DNA from: Kaistella polysaccharea
GTDB taxonomy: Bacteria > Bacteroidota > Bacteroidia > Flavobacteriales > Weeksellaceae
DNA: 64,000 nt
Assembly (NCBI RefSeq): GCF_020410745.1
Contig: NZ_CP084528.1
Location: forward strand, 682,001-746,000
Direction of reading: 5' to 3'
The position numbers and the translations under genes are program-made. Of this stretch, positions 35,681 through 44,654 are shown one piece after another. Within the stretch, counting starts at the first letter, position 1. Each line of letters starts with the position of its first letter. A model generated the notes under the pieces. It did not search any database. It was not told the origin of the DNA and saw only the letters and a program-made list of their open reading frames with translations.

Positions 35681-36214
35681 TTATTGTGCTACTGCGTTTA
35701 CAGTAATGGTTACCTCGTTACCAGTTTTTACGGTGTTCATCATAAATGCTGGAGGTGTTACCCCGTAATCAGTCATTTTAATTGCAGCCGTTCCCCAAAT
35801 AGTGTAGGTATTACCGTTTTTGGTCACATTTACTGGTACACTTACTGTTTTGGAAACGTTGGTTACCGTAAGTTTACCGGTCATTGTTCCTTTTCCTATG
35901 TTTACAGAAGTTGCGGTAAAGCTTATTGCAGGATATTTATCGGCCTGAAGTGCTTTATAAGCGTTGGTATCCATAGGTCCTTTTCCACTTTTTAATGTTT
36001 TACCATTCATAGTATAATGAACATCATTAATACTGTTTCCAGAAACATTACCAGAAAAAGTTCCTGTTGTGGAAGTCATTTTCCAGTCATGTAAAGTTGA
36101 TGTACCGGATACGACAGTTTTAACATTATTGCTGCTGATTTTTTGGGCGGCAACTACTCCTGAGAAAAGAGTGAGTGCTAAAACGAGAGATCTGAAGTTT
36201 ACTAAATTTTTCAT
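35681..36214 (-). CDS. YceI-family periplasmic protein
   Basis: 177 residues with a signal peptide ending near VVAAQK (about 20-24). The YceI fold is clear: TVVSGTSTLHDWKMTSTTGTFSG, VHYTMNGKTLKSGKGPMDTNAYKALQADKYPAISFTATSV (about 66-105) and TDYGVTPPAFMMNTVKTG near the end. It is the first gene of the YceI-porin-YceI-like operon and carries the operon promoter (36266). It is shorter and more canonical than the third gene of the operon. Confidence 0.92.
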   Translation of the reverse strand: MKNLVNFRSLVLALTLFSGVVAAQKISSNNVKTVVSGTSTLHDWKMTSTTGTFSGNVSGNSINDVHYTMNGKTLKSGKGPMDTNAYKALQADKYPAISFTATSVNIGKGTMTGKLTVTNVSKTVSVPVNVTKNGNTYTIWGTAAIKMTDYGVTPPAFMMNTVKTGNEVTITVNAVAQ

Positions 36215-36265
36215 TATTTCTTATTTTTAAAATTCCGTGATTAATTATACCTTGATTTTCTTATA

Positions 36266-36273
36266 CAAAGATA
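36266..36273 (-). promoter_or_regulatory. -7 element for the yceI-porin operon
   Basis: TATCTTTG on the minus strand, 51 bases before the ATG at 36214. Confidence 0.6.
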
Positions 36274-36825
36274 GATCAACGATTTATCAAATCCACAATA
36301 TTAGAGGGAAATCTTTTATGATATAAATCTTAATTTTAAAGATTAATGCGAATATGTATCGATAAAGTAGATAAAAATGAAAATAATTCATTTAAATTGA
36401 GCAAAATTTTCTTTTTTTGTAAAGAAACTTGATTAATGTTAAATATTGTTAATAATGCGATGGCAGATGATTACTGCAAAGCTGATAGAAGTCAGTAAAA
36501 TAAAGCCTCTTTAGTGAAAAAAGTAAGTTATTTTGAAAAAGTTAGAGAATAAAATTCTTCAACTTATTTGAATATGATAAAAAAGTTCTTACCTGTTTAG
36601 AAGCACTTTTCATTTAAAGCTAAATTAATTTCCAACTTGCTGCACCATCTTTACAGCTTCTTGTTTTCAACTTAACATTGATGTTTTTTATGAAGATTTG
36701 GAAACCACGTCAAATCATAAGACCAGGGAACTTTACCCTTTCTTTTATGTAAAAATAAATCCCATCGGGGAAGTTTTTCGAATTTCATTTAATTGGCAGA
36801 ATCTTGATGCTCACGAAATTTTATA

Positions 36826-36833
36826 TATTTTTG
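36826..36833 (+). promoter_or_regulatory. psd: -7 element for psd
   Basis: TATTTTTG followed by C, 56 bases before the ATG at 36890. Confidence 0.6.
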
Positions 36834-36889
36834 CGTCTAATCAGGATTTGTATTTAAAAAATAAAACATGCTACACGCAATTTTATACT

Positions 36890-37864
36890 ATGAAATTTAA
36901 TAAACCAACTAAAAAATGGGCCTTAATATGGTTCATTTTCGCACTTATTTTCGCCCTCGCTGTTTTACCGGTTCCGGCACAACTTCCAATAAAATATGTT
37001 GATAGAGAAAGCGGACAAATTAAAACTGAAAAAGTGTATGGTGAAGAATGGCTGAAATGGTTGTATCACAATCCTGTCGGTGAGGCCACTTTATGGACTA
37101 TTGCAAAACGAAAAATAGTAAGTTCTGTTTATGGAAACATGATGGAAAAGCCCTCCTCAGCAGATAAAATTCAGCCATTTATTAAAGAATACGGCGTAAA
37201 TATTAACATTGCACAAGATCAGAGTTTTAATAGTTTTAATGATTTCTTTATTCGCAAACTCAAACCGGAAGCTAGACCCATTGTTGCAGATTCCTTGGCA
37301 GTAGCTTCTCCAGCAGATGGTAAAATTTTAGCGTATGAAAATGTAAATAAATCAGATTTTTACATTAAAGGTGTTAAGTTTAATGTTCAATCTTTTTTAA
37401 ATGACAAAGAATTAGGAAAAAAATATGAAAATGGAGCGATGATCGTTTTTCGGCTGGCACCACCCGATTACCATCGGTATCATTTTCCTGTCAGCGGAAT
37501 GACAGCAAGTTCCAATATTAAAATTGATGGCGATTATTATTCTGTAAATCCGCTGGCACTTCGTGAAAAGGCCGAAATTTTTTGGCTCAACAAACGGGAA
37601 TACGGCGTTATAAAAAGTCCGGTATTTGGCGATGTTGTGATGGAAGAAGTCGGCGCAACAATGGTGGGAAGTATGATTCAAACCTACACAGGCACGAATG
37701 TCAAAAAAGGACAAGAAAAAGGTTATTTTAAATTTGGTGGGTCTACTGTGGTTCTCTTATTTGAAAAAGATAAAATTAAAATTGATAACGACTTGTTGAT
37801 GAATACTTCAAAAGGCCTGGAAACGACTATAAAAATGGGCGAACAAATTGCGGTGAAAAAGTAA
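36890..37864 (+). CDS. psd: phosphatidylserine decarboxylase proenzyme
   Basis: 324 residues from the ATG at 36890, chosen because the promoter lies inside the longer frame. One N-terminal membrane helix (about 9-30) is followed by the catalytic domain: FNDFFIRKLKPEARPI, ASPADGKILAY with the conserved Asp, and DYHRYHFPVSG with the catalytic His. The self-cleavage motif is GGST in FKFGGSTVVLLF near residue 280, where Ser becomes the pyruvoyl group. It makes phosphatidylethanolamine at the inner membrane. The length and the GGST variant fit the longer eukaryote-like/Psd2-type form in flavobacteria. Single gene, convergent with the copper cluster. Confidence 0.93.
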   Translation: MKFNKPTKKWALIWFIFALIFALAVLPVPAQLPIKYVDRESGQIKTEKVYGEEWLKWLYHNPVGEATLWTIAKRKIVSSVYGNMMEKPSSADKIQPFIKEYGVNINIAQDQSFNSFNDFFIRKLKPEARPIVADSLAVASPADGKILAYENVNKSDFYIKGVKFNVQSFLNDKELGKKYENGAMIVFRLAPPDYHRYHFPVSGMTASSNIKIDGDYYSVNPLALREKAEIFWLNKREYGVIKSPVFGDVVMEEVGATMVGSMIQTYTGTNVKKGQEKGYFKFGGSTVVLLFEKDKIKIDNDLLMNTSKGLETTIKMGEQIAVKK

Positions 37865-37894
37865 AATCCGTCCCAAATTTAAATGAGACGGATT
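37865..37894. terminator. possible terminator between psd and the copper cluster
   Basis: An 8-bp stem (aatccgtc 37865-37872 with gacggatt 37887-37894) in the 52-base gap between convergent genes. The T run is poor. Confidence 0.4.
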
Positions 37895-37916
37895 AATTAA
37901 CATACTATTTATACGT

Positions 37917-40754
37917 TTAATACATAAATGTAAGTCCTGCTCCAAAACCATATTCGCTGTCATAGTTGGTGGAAATAGAAACCCATTTCTGCAAAACATA
38001 CCTCAATCCAAAATCAAATTCCTGATCAGAATTAACGGCGAAACTCCCACGAATTCGAGGCGAGATCGGAATTCCTTCTCTACCCAATTCCAAACGGACT
38101 TTTCCATTGTGATCGACATTCGCATCAGCCATAATTAAAAAGGGCAGAATATATCTGATTCCCGCAATAGCCACGTTTTGATTCGCTGGCATTACGTTTT
38201 GCCCGAACCAGGTATTTGAACTGTCATGTGTTTTATTACTTCTGAAACCTACATACGGCATTGCCCACTGGTATTTTCCGAGAAATCGCCCAACTTTCAC
38301 ACTGCCTTCGTAATGCGTAAAATCGTAGTCTGAGTGTAATTCATTAACGTTCATCCATCTCGCCCCAAGCATGCTCATATTTTCAAAATGAAATTTGTTG
38401 GAAGCAACATCCAGCATCGCTTTTGTGCTGATCATTCGGTTGGTACTCAAAAATTTGCGATACGACACTTCTTTATCTGGCAGTTGCGGATTCGGAGCAG
38501 AATTTTCGTAACTGAAAACGCGTCCCATTCCGGTCATCATGTGGTACAAAATATGACAGTGGAAAAACCAATCACCATCTTGGTTCGCAGCAAACTCAAT
38601 GGTATTGGTTTCCATCGGTGCCATATCCACTACATTTTTTAAAGGTGAATATTCACCTTTTGAATTAATGAGTCGGAAGTCGTGACCGTGAAGGTGCATC
38701 GGGTGGCGCATCATGGAATTATTGTACATGGTAATACGCACGACCTGACCTTTTTTAATTAAGATCTTGTCGCTTTCAGCTACCGTTTTGTTATCTAAAG
38801 TCCAAAGGTAGTTTCGCATATTTCCTTCTAAAGTGAAATTTAACTCTTTCACATTGTCATCTGGTAAGATTGTTTTAAAGGGAGATTTCAACATATTATA
38901 ATTCAGGCGCTTGATGGTTTTCATAGGTGGCGTATCCATATTGTCCATGTTGTGATCCGCGTTTATATCAGCTTTCATGTCCATTTTACTGTGGTCCATC
39001 TTGCTGTGATCCATTTCCTTGGAATCCATCTTCTTATCAGATTTCATATCCATTGTTCCGTGGTCCGTGTTGCTGTGATCCATTTCCATGTCTGAAGATT
39101 TATCTTTCGAACCCATCATTTCATTCATATGTTTCATGGTCTGCATTCTTTGGCTTTCAGGAATTTCCGGATACATCACTTCATTCATATCCAAGGTCTG
39201 ATTTCCCATAGTCATGTTCATTGGTTTCATGTCGCCACTCATTTCCATCATGCCATTCATCATTTTCATGCCTTCGAAAAGCATCAATTTTGGCAGATTC
39301 GGAGCGCCTACTTTTTCTCCATCACCCAAATAGAGCGAAGCGTGACCTTGTCGATCTTCCGATGTTGCACGAAATTCATAACTTTTATTTGCGGGAATTG
39401 TGACCTCGATATCATAAGTTTCAGAAACGCCAACGATTAAGCGGTCAACTTCTACTGGTTCTACCTCATTACCATCATTACCGATAACCGTGATTTTTCC
39501 GCCGCCATAATTTAACCAGAAATAGGAGGACGAACCTCCGTTGGCAACGCGTAAATGAACTTTATCTCCGGCTTTTAAGTTTTTGTAGTTAGAAGAAATT
39601 TGTCCATTAATTAGAAAATTATTGTAATAAACATCACTCACATCCATGGCTTCCATACGTTTCCATTCATTCAAAAGTTTGGTGCCGAAATGTCCTTTTT
39701 CAATGGCTTCGGAGTAACTTTGAACGGTTCCTTTCTTTATAGACCAATAATCGCCCTGATCCATGTGCAAACGACGCATGATCTGTTTTGGATTTTCATC
39801 CGTCCATTCTCCTAAAAGAACCGGAATATCCGCAGAGAATTGTTTGTCAGGCTGACCATCTCTTTTCTGGAAAACCAAAATCCCATTCATCCCAATCTGT
39901 TCCTGCGTTCCTTCATGAGAATGATACCAGTAAGTGCCATTTTGAGAAATCCGAAATTTATACAAATGCGTTTCACCTGGCTTCACTTCTTTGGTAGTCA
40001 AATACGGAACGCCATCCATTTCATTCGGCAGAATCACACCGTGCCAATGCAGACCCGTGTTTTCTTTCAACTGGTTGTGCAGATAAATTTCAGCCGTGTC
40101 GCCTTCTTTAAAATATAGAGTTGGCGCCTGCAATTTGCCATTGGTAGCAATTGCGCGGGCAGGTTTTCCACTAAAGTTGACCAGCGTGTCTTTTACGTAC
40201 AGATCATAACGAACCGTTTTTCCACCAAAGGAAACAGATCCACGTTCAGAAGCCGAATCCTTCATCACGTGATCTGCATGAGAATCTTTTGCTGGTTGAT
40301 GCTTTTCTAATGCCATCCCACATTTCGGACAAATCCCCGGTTTATCGGAGGTCACTTCCGGATGCATTGGGCAGGAGTACATTCCAATCATCTTTTTATC
40401 AGTCGACATTTTAGGAGATTCTTTCACCTTTTTGGAAACAATTTTTGGGATTGCAGGAGAAACTGCAAGAGCTTTTTTCGGCGCAGGTTTTACTGCAGGT
40501 TTTGAGGCCTCCTTTGTAATTTTTTTCGCAACCGGAAAATTCTTAACTACCGGTTTATCTTTTTTTACGATTGGTATTGTTTTTTTCACCAATGTCATTC
40601 CGCATTTAGGACAATCGCCCGGTTTTGCAGAACGTATTTCCTGGTGCATAGGGCACGTGTAATAGGTTTGGATATTCTGAGAATGAACAAATATTGCACT
40701 TAAAAAAAACGTAAGGACTAAAAATCCTTTCAATAGGTATACTTTATTTTTCAT
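37917..40754 (-). CDS. multicopper oxidase with two heavy-metal-binding modules and a CopB-like C-terminal barrel
   Basis: 945 residues. Signal peptide (1-26). Two HMBD modules, YTCPMHQEI...CPKCGM (32-53) and YSCPMHPEV...CPKCGM (126-147), separated by a Lys/Pro-rich linker. Then three cupredoxin domains: HWHG (236-239), YWYHSH (275-280), a Met/His-rich segment (about 495-610, many MDHSKMD units), HPMHLHGHDF (684-693) and HCHILYH with axial Met743. This is CopA-like copper oxidase architecture. Residues ~765-945 are beta-strand rich, end in GAGLTFMY and resemble the CopB outer-membrane barrel, so this is probably an oxidase-barrel fusion. It oxidises periplasmic Cu(I). The start overlaps the DUF305 gene by 11 bases. 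Last gene of the copper cluster. Confidence 0.92.
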   Translation of the reverse strand: MKNKVYLLKGFLVLTFFLSAIFVHSQNIQTYYTCPMHQEIRSAKPGDCPKCGMTLVKKTIPIVKKDKPVVKNFPVAKKITKEASKPAVKPAPKKALAVSPAIPKIVSKKVKESPKMSTDKKMIGMYSCPMHPEVTSDKPGICPKCGMALEKHQPAKDSHADHVMKDSASERGSVSFGGKTVRYDLYVKDTLVNFSGKPARAIATNGKLQAPTLYFKEGDTAEIYLHNQLKENTGLHWHGVILPNEMDGVPYLTTKEVKPGETHLYKFRISQNGTYWYHSHEGTQEQIGMNGILVFQKRDGQPDKQFSADIPVLLGEWTDENPKQIMRRLHMDQGDYWSIKKGTVQSYSEAIEKGHFGTKLLNEWKRMEAMDVSDVYYNNFLINGQISSNYKNLKAGDKVHLRVANGGSSSYFWLNYGGGKITVIGNDGNEVEPVEVDRLIVGVSETYDIEVTIPANKSYEFRATSEDRQGHASLYLGDGEKVGAPNLPKLMLFEGMKMMNGMMEMSGDMKPMNMTMGNQTLDMNEVMYPEIPESQRMQTMKHMNEMMGSKDKSSDMEMDHSNTDHGTMDMKSDKKMDSKEMDHSKMDHSKMDMKADINADHNMDNMDTPPMKTIKRLNYNMLKSPFKTILPDDNVKELNFTLEGNMRNYLWTLDNKTVAESDKILIKKGQVVRITMYNNSMMRHPMHLHGHDFRLINSKGEYSPLKNVVDMAPMETNTIEFAANQDGDWFFHCHILYHMMTGMGRVFSYENSAPNPQLPDKEVSYRKFLSTNRMISTKAMLDVASNKFHFENMSMLGARWMNVNELHSDYDFTHYEGSVKVGRFLGKYQWAMPYVGFRSNKTHDSSNTWFGQNVMPANQNVAIAGIRYILPFLIMADANVDHNGKVRLELGREGIPISPRIRGSFAVNSDQEFDFGLRYVLQKWVSISTNYDSEYGFGAGLTFMY

Positions 40755-41226
40755 TCTCTAATCGTTTAATCATTGTTTTCATTTCTTCAATTTCCTTTTT
40801 CTGAGCCGTGATGATATCGTTTGCTAACTTTTTAACTTCGGGATCTTTAATATCTGCTCGTTCACTAGTTAGTATGGCGATTGAGTGGTGAGGAATCATT
40901 CCTTTCATCCAAAGTATATCTCCAACGATGGGACTTTGAGTCCGCACTAAACCTAGCGCAGCGAAAAACAAGCCTATACTTCCCACTATTATTCCAAGGT
41001 TTTTCTGCTTATTTTTATACATTTTGCGCATAAAAAAGAACATGATTAAAGCCATTGCTGAGATTCCGAGGCATGCCATATAAAACCTGGTCATGCTGAA
41101 ATAAATATGATCCAGTTCATAGGTGTTGAGATACATGGTAATGTACATCGCCACAAATGAGGCTGCAAGCATTAATACAAAAGTGGTGTACACGTTACTT
41201 TTTGAGTCGTCCATTGAATTTTTCAT
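40744..41226 (-). CDS. membrane protein with C-terminal DUF305 domain
   Basis: 160 residues. Three predicted helices occur in the N-terminal ~95 residues (about 14-33, 47-66, 77-95). The rest is a DUF305 segment with the pattern WMKGMIPHHSIAILTSERAD (about 106-125), then an acidic/Lys helix to the end. DUF305 proteins are ferritin-like helical proteins, often found in copper and metal resistance clusters; the paired His (HH) and Met residues suit metal binding. Its end overlaps the multicopper oxidase start by 11 bases, and it lies 10 bases after the copper ATPase, so all three are translated together. Confidence 0.85.
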   Translation of the reverse strand: MKNSMDDSKSNVYTTFVLMLAASFVAMYITMYLNTYELDHIYFSMTRFYMACLGISAMALIMFFFMRKMYKNKQKNLGIIVGSIGLFFAALGLVRTQSPIVGDILWMKGMIPHHSIAILTSERADIKDPEVKKLANDIITAQKKEIEEMKTMIKRLENEK

Positions 41227-41236
41227 AAGTTTATTT

Positions 41237-43732
41237 TTAAATTTTAATGTTTTTTAGACGTAATGAATTACCGATTACCGACACGGAGCTAAAACTCATC
41301 GCCAAGGCTGCAATCATCGGTGATAATAGGATTCCGAAGACTGGAAACAAAACGCCAGCTGCAATTGGAATTCCTAAAATATTATAACCTAAAGCGAAAA
41401 ATAAATTTTGCTTGATATTCTTCATCACGGCATCACTTAAGTTTCTTGCTTTTACAATTCCATGTAAATCACCTTGTACCAACGTAATCATTGCGCTTTC
41501 TATCGCGACATCTGTTCCGGTTCCCATGGCGATTCCGACATCGCTTTTGGCTAAAGCAGGTGCATCATTAATTCCATCTCCCGCCATTGCTACGATCTTT
41601 CCGCTTTTCTGAAGTTTTTCAACTTCCTGAAGTTTGTTTTCTGGCAGCATTCCGGCTTTAAAATGAACAAGATTAAGTTCTTTAGCAACCGCCTGTGCAG
41701 TATCGTGATTGTCTCCGGTGAGCATGATGACATCAATGCCTTTTTCCATTAATTCTTTAATTGCCTTTGCACTGGTCGGTTTTATTTTGTCACCGATCAC
41801 TACGTAGCCGGCAACTTTTCCATCCACAGATAAGTAAGAAACCGTTTTTCCTTGCTTCTGAAAGTTCTGGGCTTCAGTTTCTATTTCAGTGGTGATTTCA
41901 GCCTTGGCATATTCCATCATCTTGGCATTACCCAAATCCACTTTCTTGCCGTTGACTTTTCCTTCGACACCTTTTCCCGTAACTGCACTGAAATTTTCAG
42001 CATTTATAATTTCTATATTTTGCTCTTTTCCATACTTAGCGGTGGCATCTGCCAGTGGATGCTCGCTCATCTTATTTAAAGAAACGATGAACTGCAAAAC
42101 TTCTTTTTCTGTAAATTGATCTCCGAAAACTCCTATTTTTTCCACGGTTGGTTTTCCTTCCGTTATCGTTCCGGTTTTATCGATGATCAAAGTATCCACT
42201 TTATCCATTTTTTCTAACGCTTCGGCGTTCTTAATTAGCACCCCGTTTTGAGCACCTTTCCCAACACCGACCATCACAGACATTGGGGTGGCTAAGCCTA
42301 AAGCACATGGACAAGCGATAATGAGAACCGCAATTGCATTGACGAATGCATAAACATAAACCGGTTGTGGTCCAAAAACTGCCCAAACGATGAACGTAAT
42401 AATTGAAACAAGTACGACGATCGGCACAAAATAACCTGAGACCGTATCTGCTAATTTCTGGATTGGTGCACGACTACGACTTGCGCTGTTTACCATTTCA
42501 ACAATTTGAGAAAGCAAGGTATCTGATCCCACTTTCTCTGCTTTCATTAAAAAGGATTGATTCCCATTGATGGTTCCACTGCTTACTTTATCATCTATTG
42601 TTTTGGTTACCGGAATTGGTTCCCCCGTGATCATCGATTCATCCACAGAAGTTTCACCTTCTGTAATGGCACCATCTACCGGAACTTTTTCACCTGGTTT
42701 TACACGCAGGATATCACCTAGCACGATTTGTTCAATCGTTACTTCTTCTTCAACTCCGTCTTTGACTCTAATGGCTCGGTTGGGTGCGAGTTTTAATAAT
42801 TCTTTAACGGCAGAATTTGTTTTGCTGTGCGCTCTGGCTTCCAAAACTTGTCCCAATAAAACTAAAGTCAAAATCACAGTAGCTGCTTCAAAATAAACAT
42901 GAACTGCTCCCGTATGAGATTTAAATTGTTCCGGGAAAATATCTGGAAAAAACATTCCAAAAACACTGAAAAGGAAAGCGGCTCCAGCCCCAATTCCAAT
43001 CAAAGTAAACATATTAAGATTCCAGGTTTTGATACTTTTATAGGCACGTACAAAAAACATCCAGGTTGCGTAGAAAACGACTGGAATCGATAAAGCGAAT
43101 TGCACCCAGTTCCAATATTTTTGTTCCATCAAATTATAGAGCGGATTGTTGGGAATCATTTCGCTCATGGCCATTATAAAAATGGGTAGCGTAAAAATAC
43201 CAGCGATCCATAATTTGCTGAGTAATTTTTTATAGGTCTTTTCTTCGGCAGAAATATCAGGTTCCATCGGCACCAGATCCATCCCACAAATAGGACATTC
43301 GCCCGGTTCATCTCTGATAATTTCCGGATGCATCGGGCAAGTCCACTGCTCTGACGTTACTGCGTTCGTATTCTGTTCTTCAACCAGATCCATTCCGCAA
43401 ACCGGACAATCGCCTGCTTTATCGTAGGTTTTCTCACCTTCGCAATGCATCGGACAGTAGAAAGTGCCGTTGCCTTTTACTTTTGGTTTTTCTTCTTTCG
43501 GTTCGATATGCTGATGTTCACCAGGATGATGGATGGAATATTTATTACCATCTATTTTTAGAGCTTCCTGCAATTTCTCGAGCGGAATATGAAATTCCAT
43601 TTCGATCGTCGCTTCTGAATTCTCTAAATCAACATTAACTTTTGAAACGCCTTCTACCTCGGAAAGTATTTCTTCTACGTAACTCCTACAGCCGCCGCAA
43701 GTCATTCCATGGATGTGATAGATGTGTTTCAT
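41237..43732 (-). CDS. copA: Cu(I)-translocating P1B-type ATPase with HMA and two HMBD modules
   Basis: 831 residues from the ATG at 43732; an upstream in-frame start at 43792 adds a non-conserved leader and is rejected. N-terminal HMA domain with GMTCGGC (9-15). Two HMBD modules, FYCPMHCEG...CPVCGMDLV (91-117) and WTCPMHPEI...CPICGMDLV (130-154). Eight membrane helices, with the transmembrane metal motif CPC (474-476), phosphorylation site DKTGT (518-522), and TGDNHDTA and GDGINDAPAL in the ATP-binding domain. It exports Cu(I) (possibly Ag(I)) from the cytoplasm to the periplasm. First of three coupled genes; a 182-base upstream gap contains an inverted repeat. Confidence 0.96.
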   Translation of the reverse strand: MKHIYHIHGMTCGGCRSYVEEILSEVEGVSKVNVDLENSEATIEMEFHIPLEKLQEALKIDGNKYSIHHPGEHQHIEPKEEKPKVKGNGTFYCPMHCEGEKTYDKAGDCPVCGMDLVEEQNTNAVTSEQWTCPMHPEIIRDEPGECPICGMDLVPMEPDISAEEKTYKKLLSKLWIAGIFTLPIFIMAMSEMIPNNPLYNLMEQKYWNWVQFALSIPVVFYATWMFFVRAYKSIKTWNLNMFTLIGIGAGAAFLFSVFGMFFPDIFPEQFKSHTGAVHVYFEAATVILTLVLLGQVLEARAHSKTNSAVKELLKLAPNRAIRVKDGVEEEVTIEQIVLGDILRVKPGEKVPVDGAITEGETSVDESMITGEPIPVTKTIDDKVSSGTINGNQSFLMKAEKVGSDTLLSQIVEMVNSASRSRAPIQKLADTVSGYFVPIVVLVSIITFIVWAVFGPQPVYVYAFVNAIAVLIIACPCALGLATPMSVMVGVGKGAQNGVLIKNAEALEKMDKVDTLIIDKTGTITEGKPTVEKIGVFGDQFTEKEVLQFIVSLNKMSEHPLADATAKYGKEQNIEIINAENFSAVTGKGVEGKVNGKKVDLGNAKMMEYAKAEITTEIETEAQNFQKQGKTVSYLSVDGKVAGYVVIGDKIKPTSAKAIKELMEKGIDVIMLTGDNHDTAQAVAKELNLVHFKAGMLPENKLQEVEKLQKSGKIVAMAGDGINDAPALAKSDVGIAMGTGTDVAIESAMITLVQGDLHGIVKARNLSDAVMKNIKQNLFFALGYNILGIPIAAGVLFPVFGILLSPMIAALAMSFSSVSVIGNSLRLKNIKI

Positions 43733-43783
43733 TATATTATGTTTAAATTGATTGGTGGTGAATTGATTCTTTAAAACCGCTTT

Positions 43784-43823
43784 GACCAACAATTAAATCT
43801 TTAAAAGCTCTTGATTATTGGTC
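43784..43823. promoter_or_regulatory. inverted repeat upstream of the copper ATPase, possible operator
   Basis: Arms gaccaacaat and attattggtc (one mismatch) are separated by ~20 bases, 52 bases upstream of the ATPase start. A smaller inverted repeat, ttacc/ggtaa, lies at 43872-43888. No TAnnTTTG element is evident here. Operator function is only a guess. Confidence 0.3.
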
Positions 43824-43914
43824 TTAGAGTAAGTGCATGTAATTACAAATAAAATTTAGTTTCACTTAAGATTACCGTATTCAGGTAACCTCGACGTACC
43901 ATAAGATTATCAGT

Positions 43915-44385
43915 TTACTTAATTTCTGATTTCACGCTACCACATTTCAACATGGAGGCACCGTAGTAAGGATTTCTAATTTCTTTTTCAGCACTTAACC
44001 ACGACGAATCTGCCATGGGACAATACTGAACGAAAACAGATTTGTCGGCCATTTTAAATTGTTTCGTTAATGCTATAATATTGTTTGAAAGACCATTGAA
44101 GGATTCTCTCTGGGTTTCGATGCTGCGGCTTTCTGCGATTTTAGTTGCGTCTTTTCGCAAAACATCCAGATTCCCTTCAGATAAAACTTTGTAATCCACC
44201 ATCGAGGCCGATTTAATAAAAGTATCAGCGGCTTTCGAGGCTGCATCTGAATTGTCTGTAGCCAAGGCAGTTTTAATTCCCAAATAGTTTTCATAAAGTT
44301 TAGAAACTGCAGCATCGCTTTTTTGAGCCGACAAATTTAAAACGGTAAATACTGAAAATAGGGCTGTGAATATTAATTTTTTCAT
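43915..44385 (-). CDS. DUF3347 periplasmic protein, copy 2
   Basis: 156 residues from the ATG at 44385, which is followed by a clear signal peptide (MKKLIFTALFSVFTVLNLSAQ); the longer frame from 44460 is rejected. The DUF3347 pattern is present: a helical N part (KLYENYLGIKTALATDNSDAASKAA) and a C part with QYCPMADSSWLSAEKEIRNPYYGASMLKCG, in which Cys, Met and the NPYYG-x-x-M-x-x-CG ending form the likely metal site. DUF3347 proteins are linked to copper clusters in Bacteroidota. It lacks the Met-rich N-terminal tail of copy 1 at 52.7 kb. Own gap on both sides (182 and 269 bases). Confidence 0.87.
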   Translation of the reverse strand: MKKLIFTALFSVFTVLNLSAQKSDAAVSKLYENYLGIKTALATDNSDAASKAADTFIKSASMVDYKVLSEGNLDVLRKDATKIAESRSIETQRESFNGLSNNIIALTKQFKMADKSVFVQYCPMADSSWLSAEKEIRNPYYGASMLKCGSVKSEIK

Positions 44386-44654
44386 TGTAATAAAATTTAA
44401 ATTGTTTTTAATATAATAAGGTTTGAATAGTCTAATTTCATCTTTGTCATCATTTTCCATTTCACTTCCTTCGTCTCAAATACATTAGCAAGTATTAAGA
44501 TTAGAAGGTTTGTTAAAAAGACTGTTTTCCTAGATTTAAAAAGGCTTTCGTTGTGATTAGTTTATACCTTCCTTAATCCTGAAACTAGAGCATTGATAAC
44601 GATGTAATGATACGGCGACTTTGATTTTTTTTGTGTCACAATTTTGGTTTAAAT

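Larger units (their letters stand above)
36215..36889. other. intergenic region between the yceI operon and psd
   Basis: 675 bases between divergent genes. It holds the yceI-operon promoter at 36266-36273 and the psd promoter at 36826-36833. The remaining ~550 bases are AT-rich, with no open frame, tRNA or clear hairpin that I can support. The in-frame extension of psd back to 36698 crosses the psd promoter and is not coding. Confidence 0.6.

Noticed and set aside
36698-36889. N-terminal extension of psd
   Set aside because: It contains the psd -7 element; the ATG at 36890 starts a proper N-terminal anchor.
38927-39440. Plus-strand frames opposite the Met/His-rich part of the oxidase
   Set aside because: Low-complexity shadow frames caused by repeated Met/His/Asp codons on the other strand.
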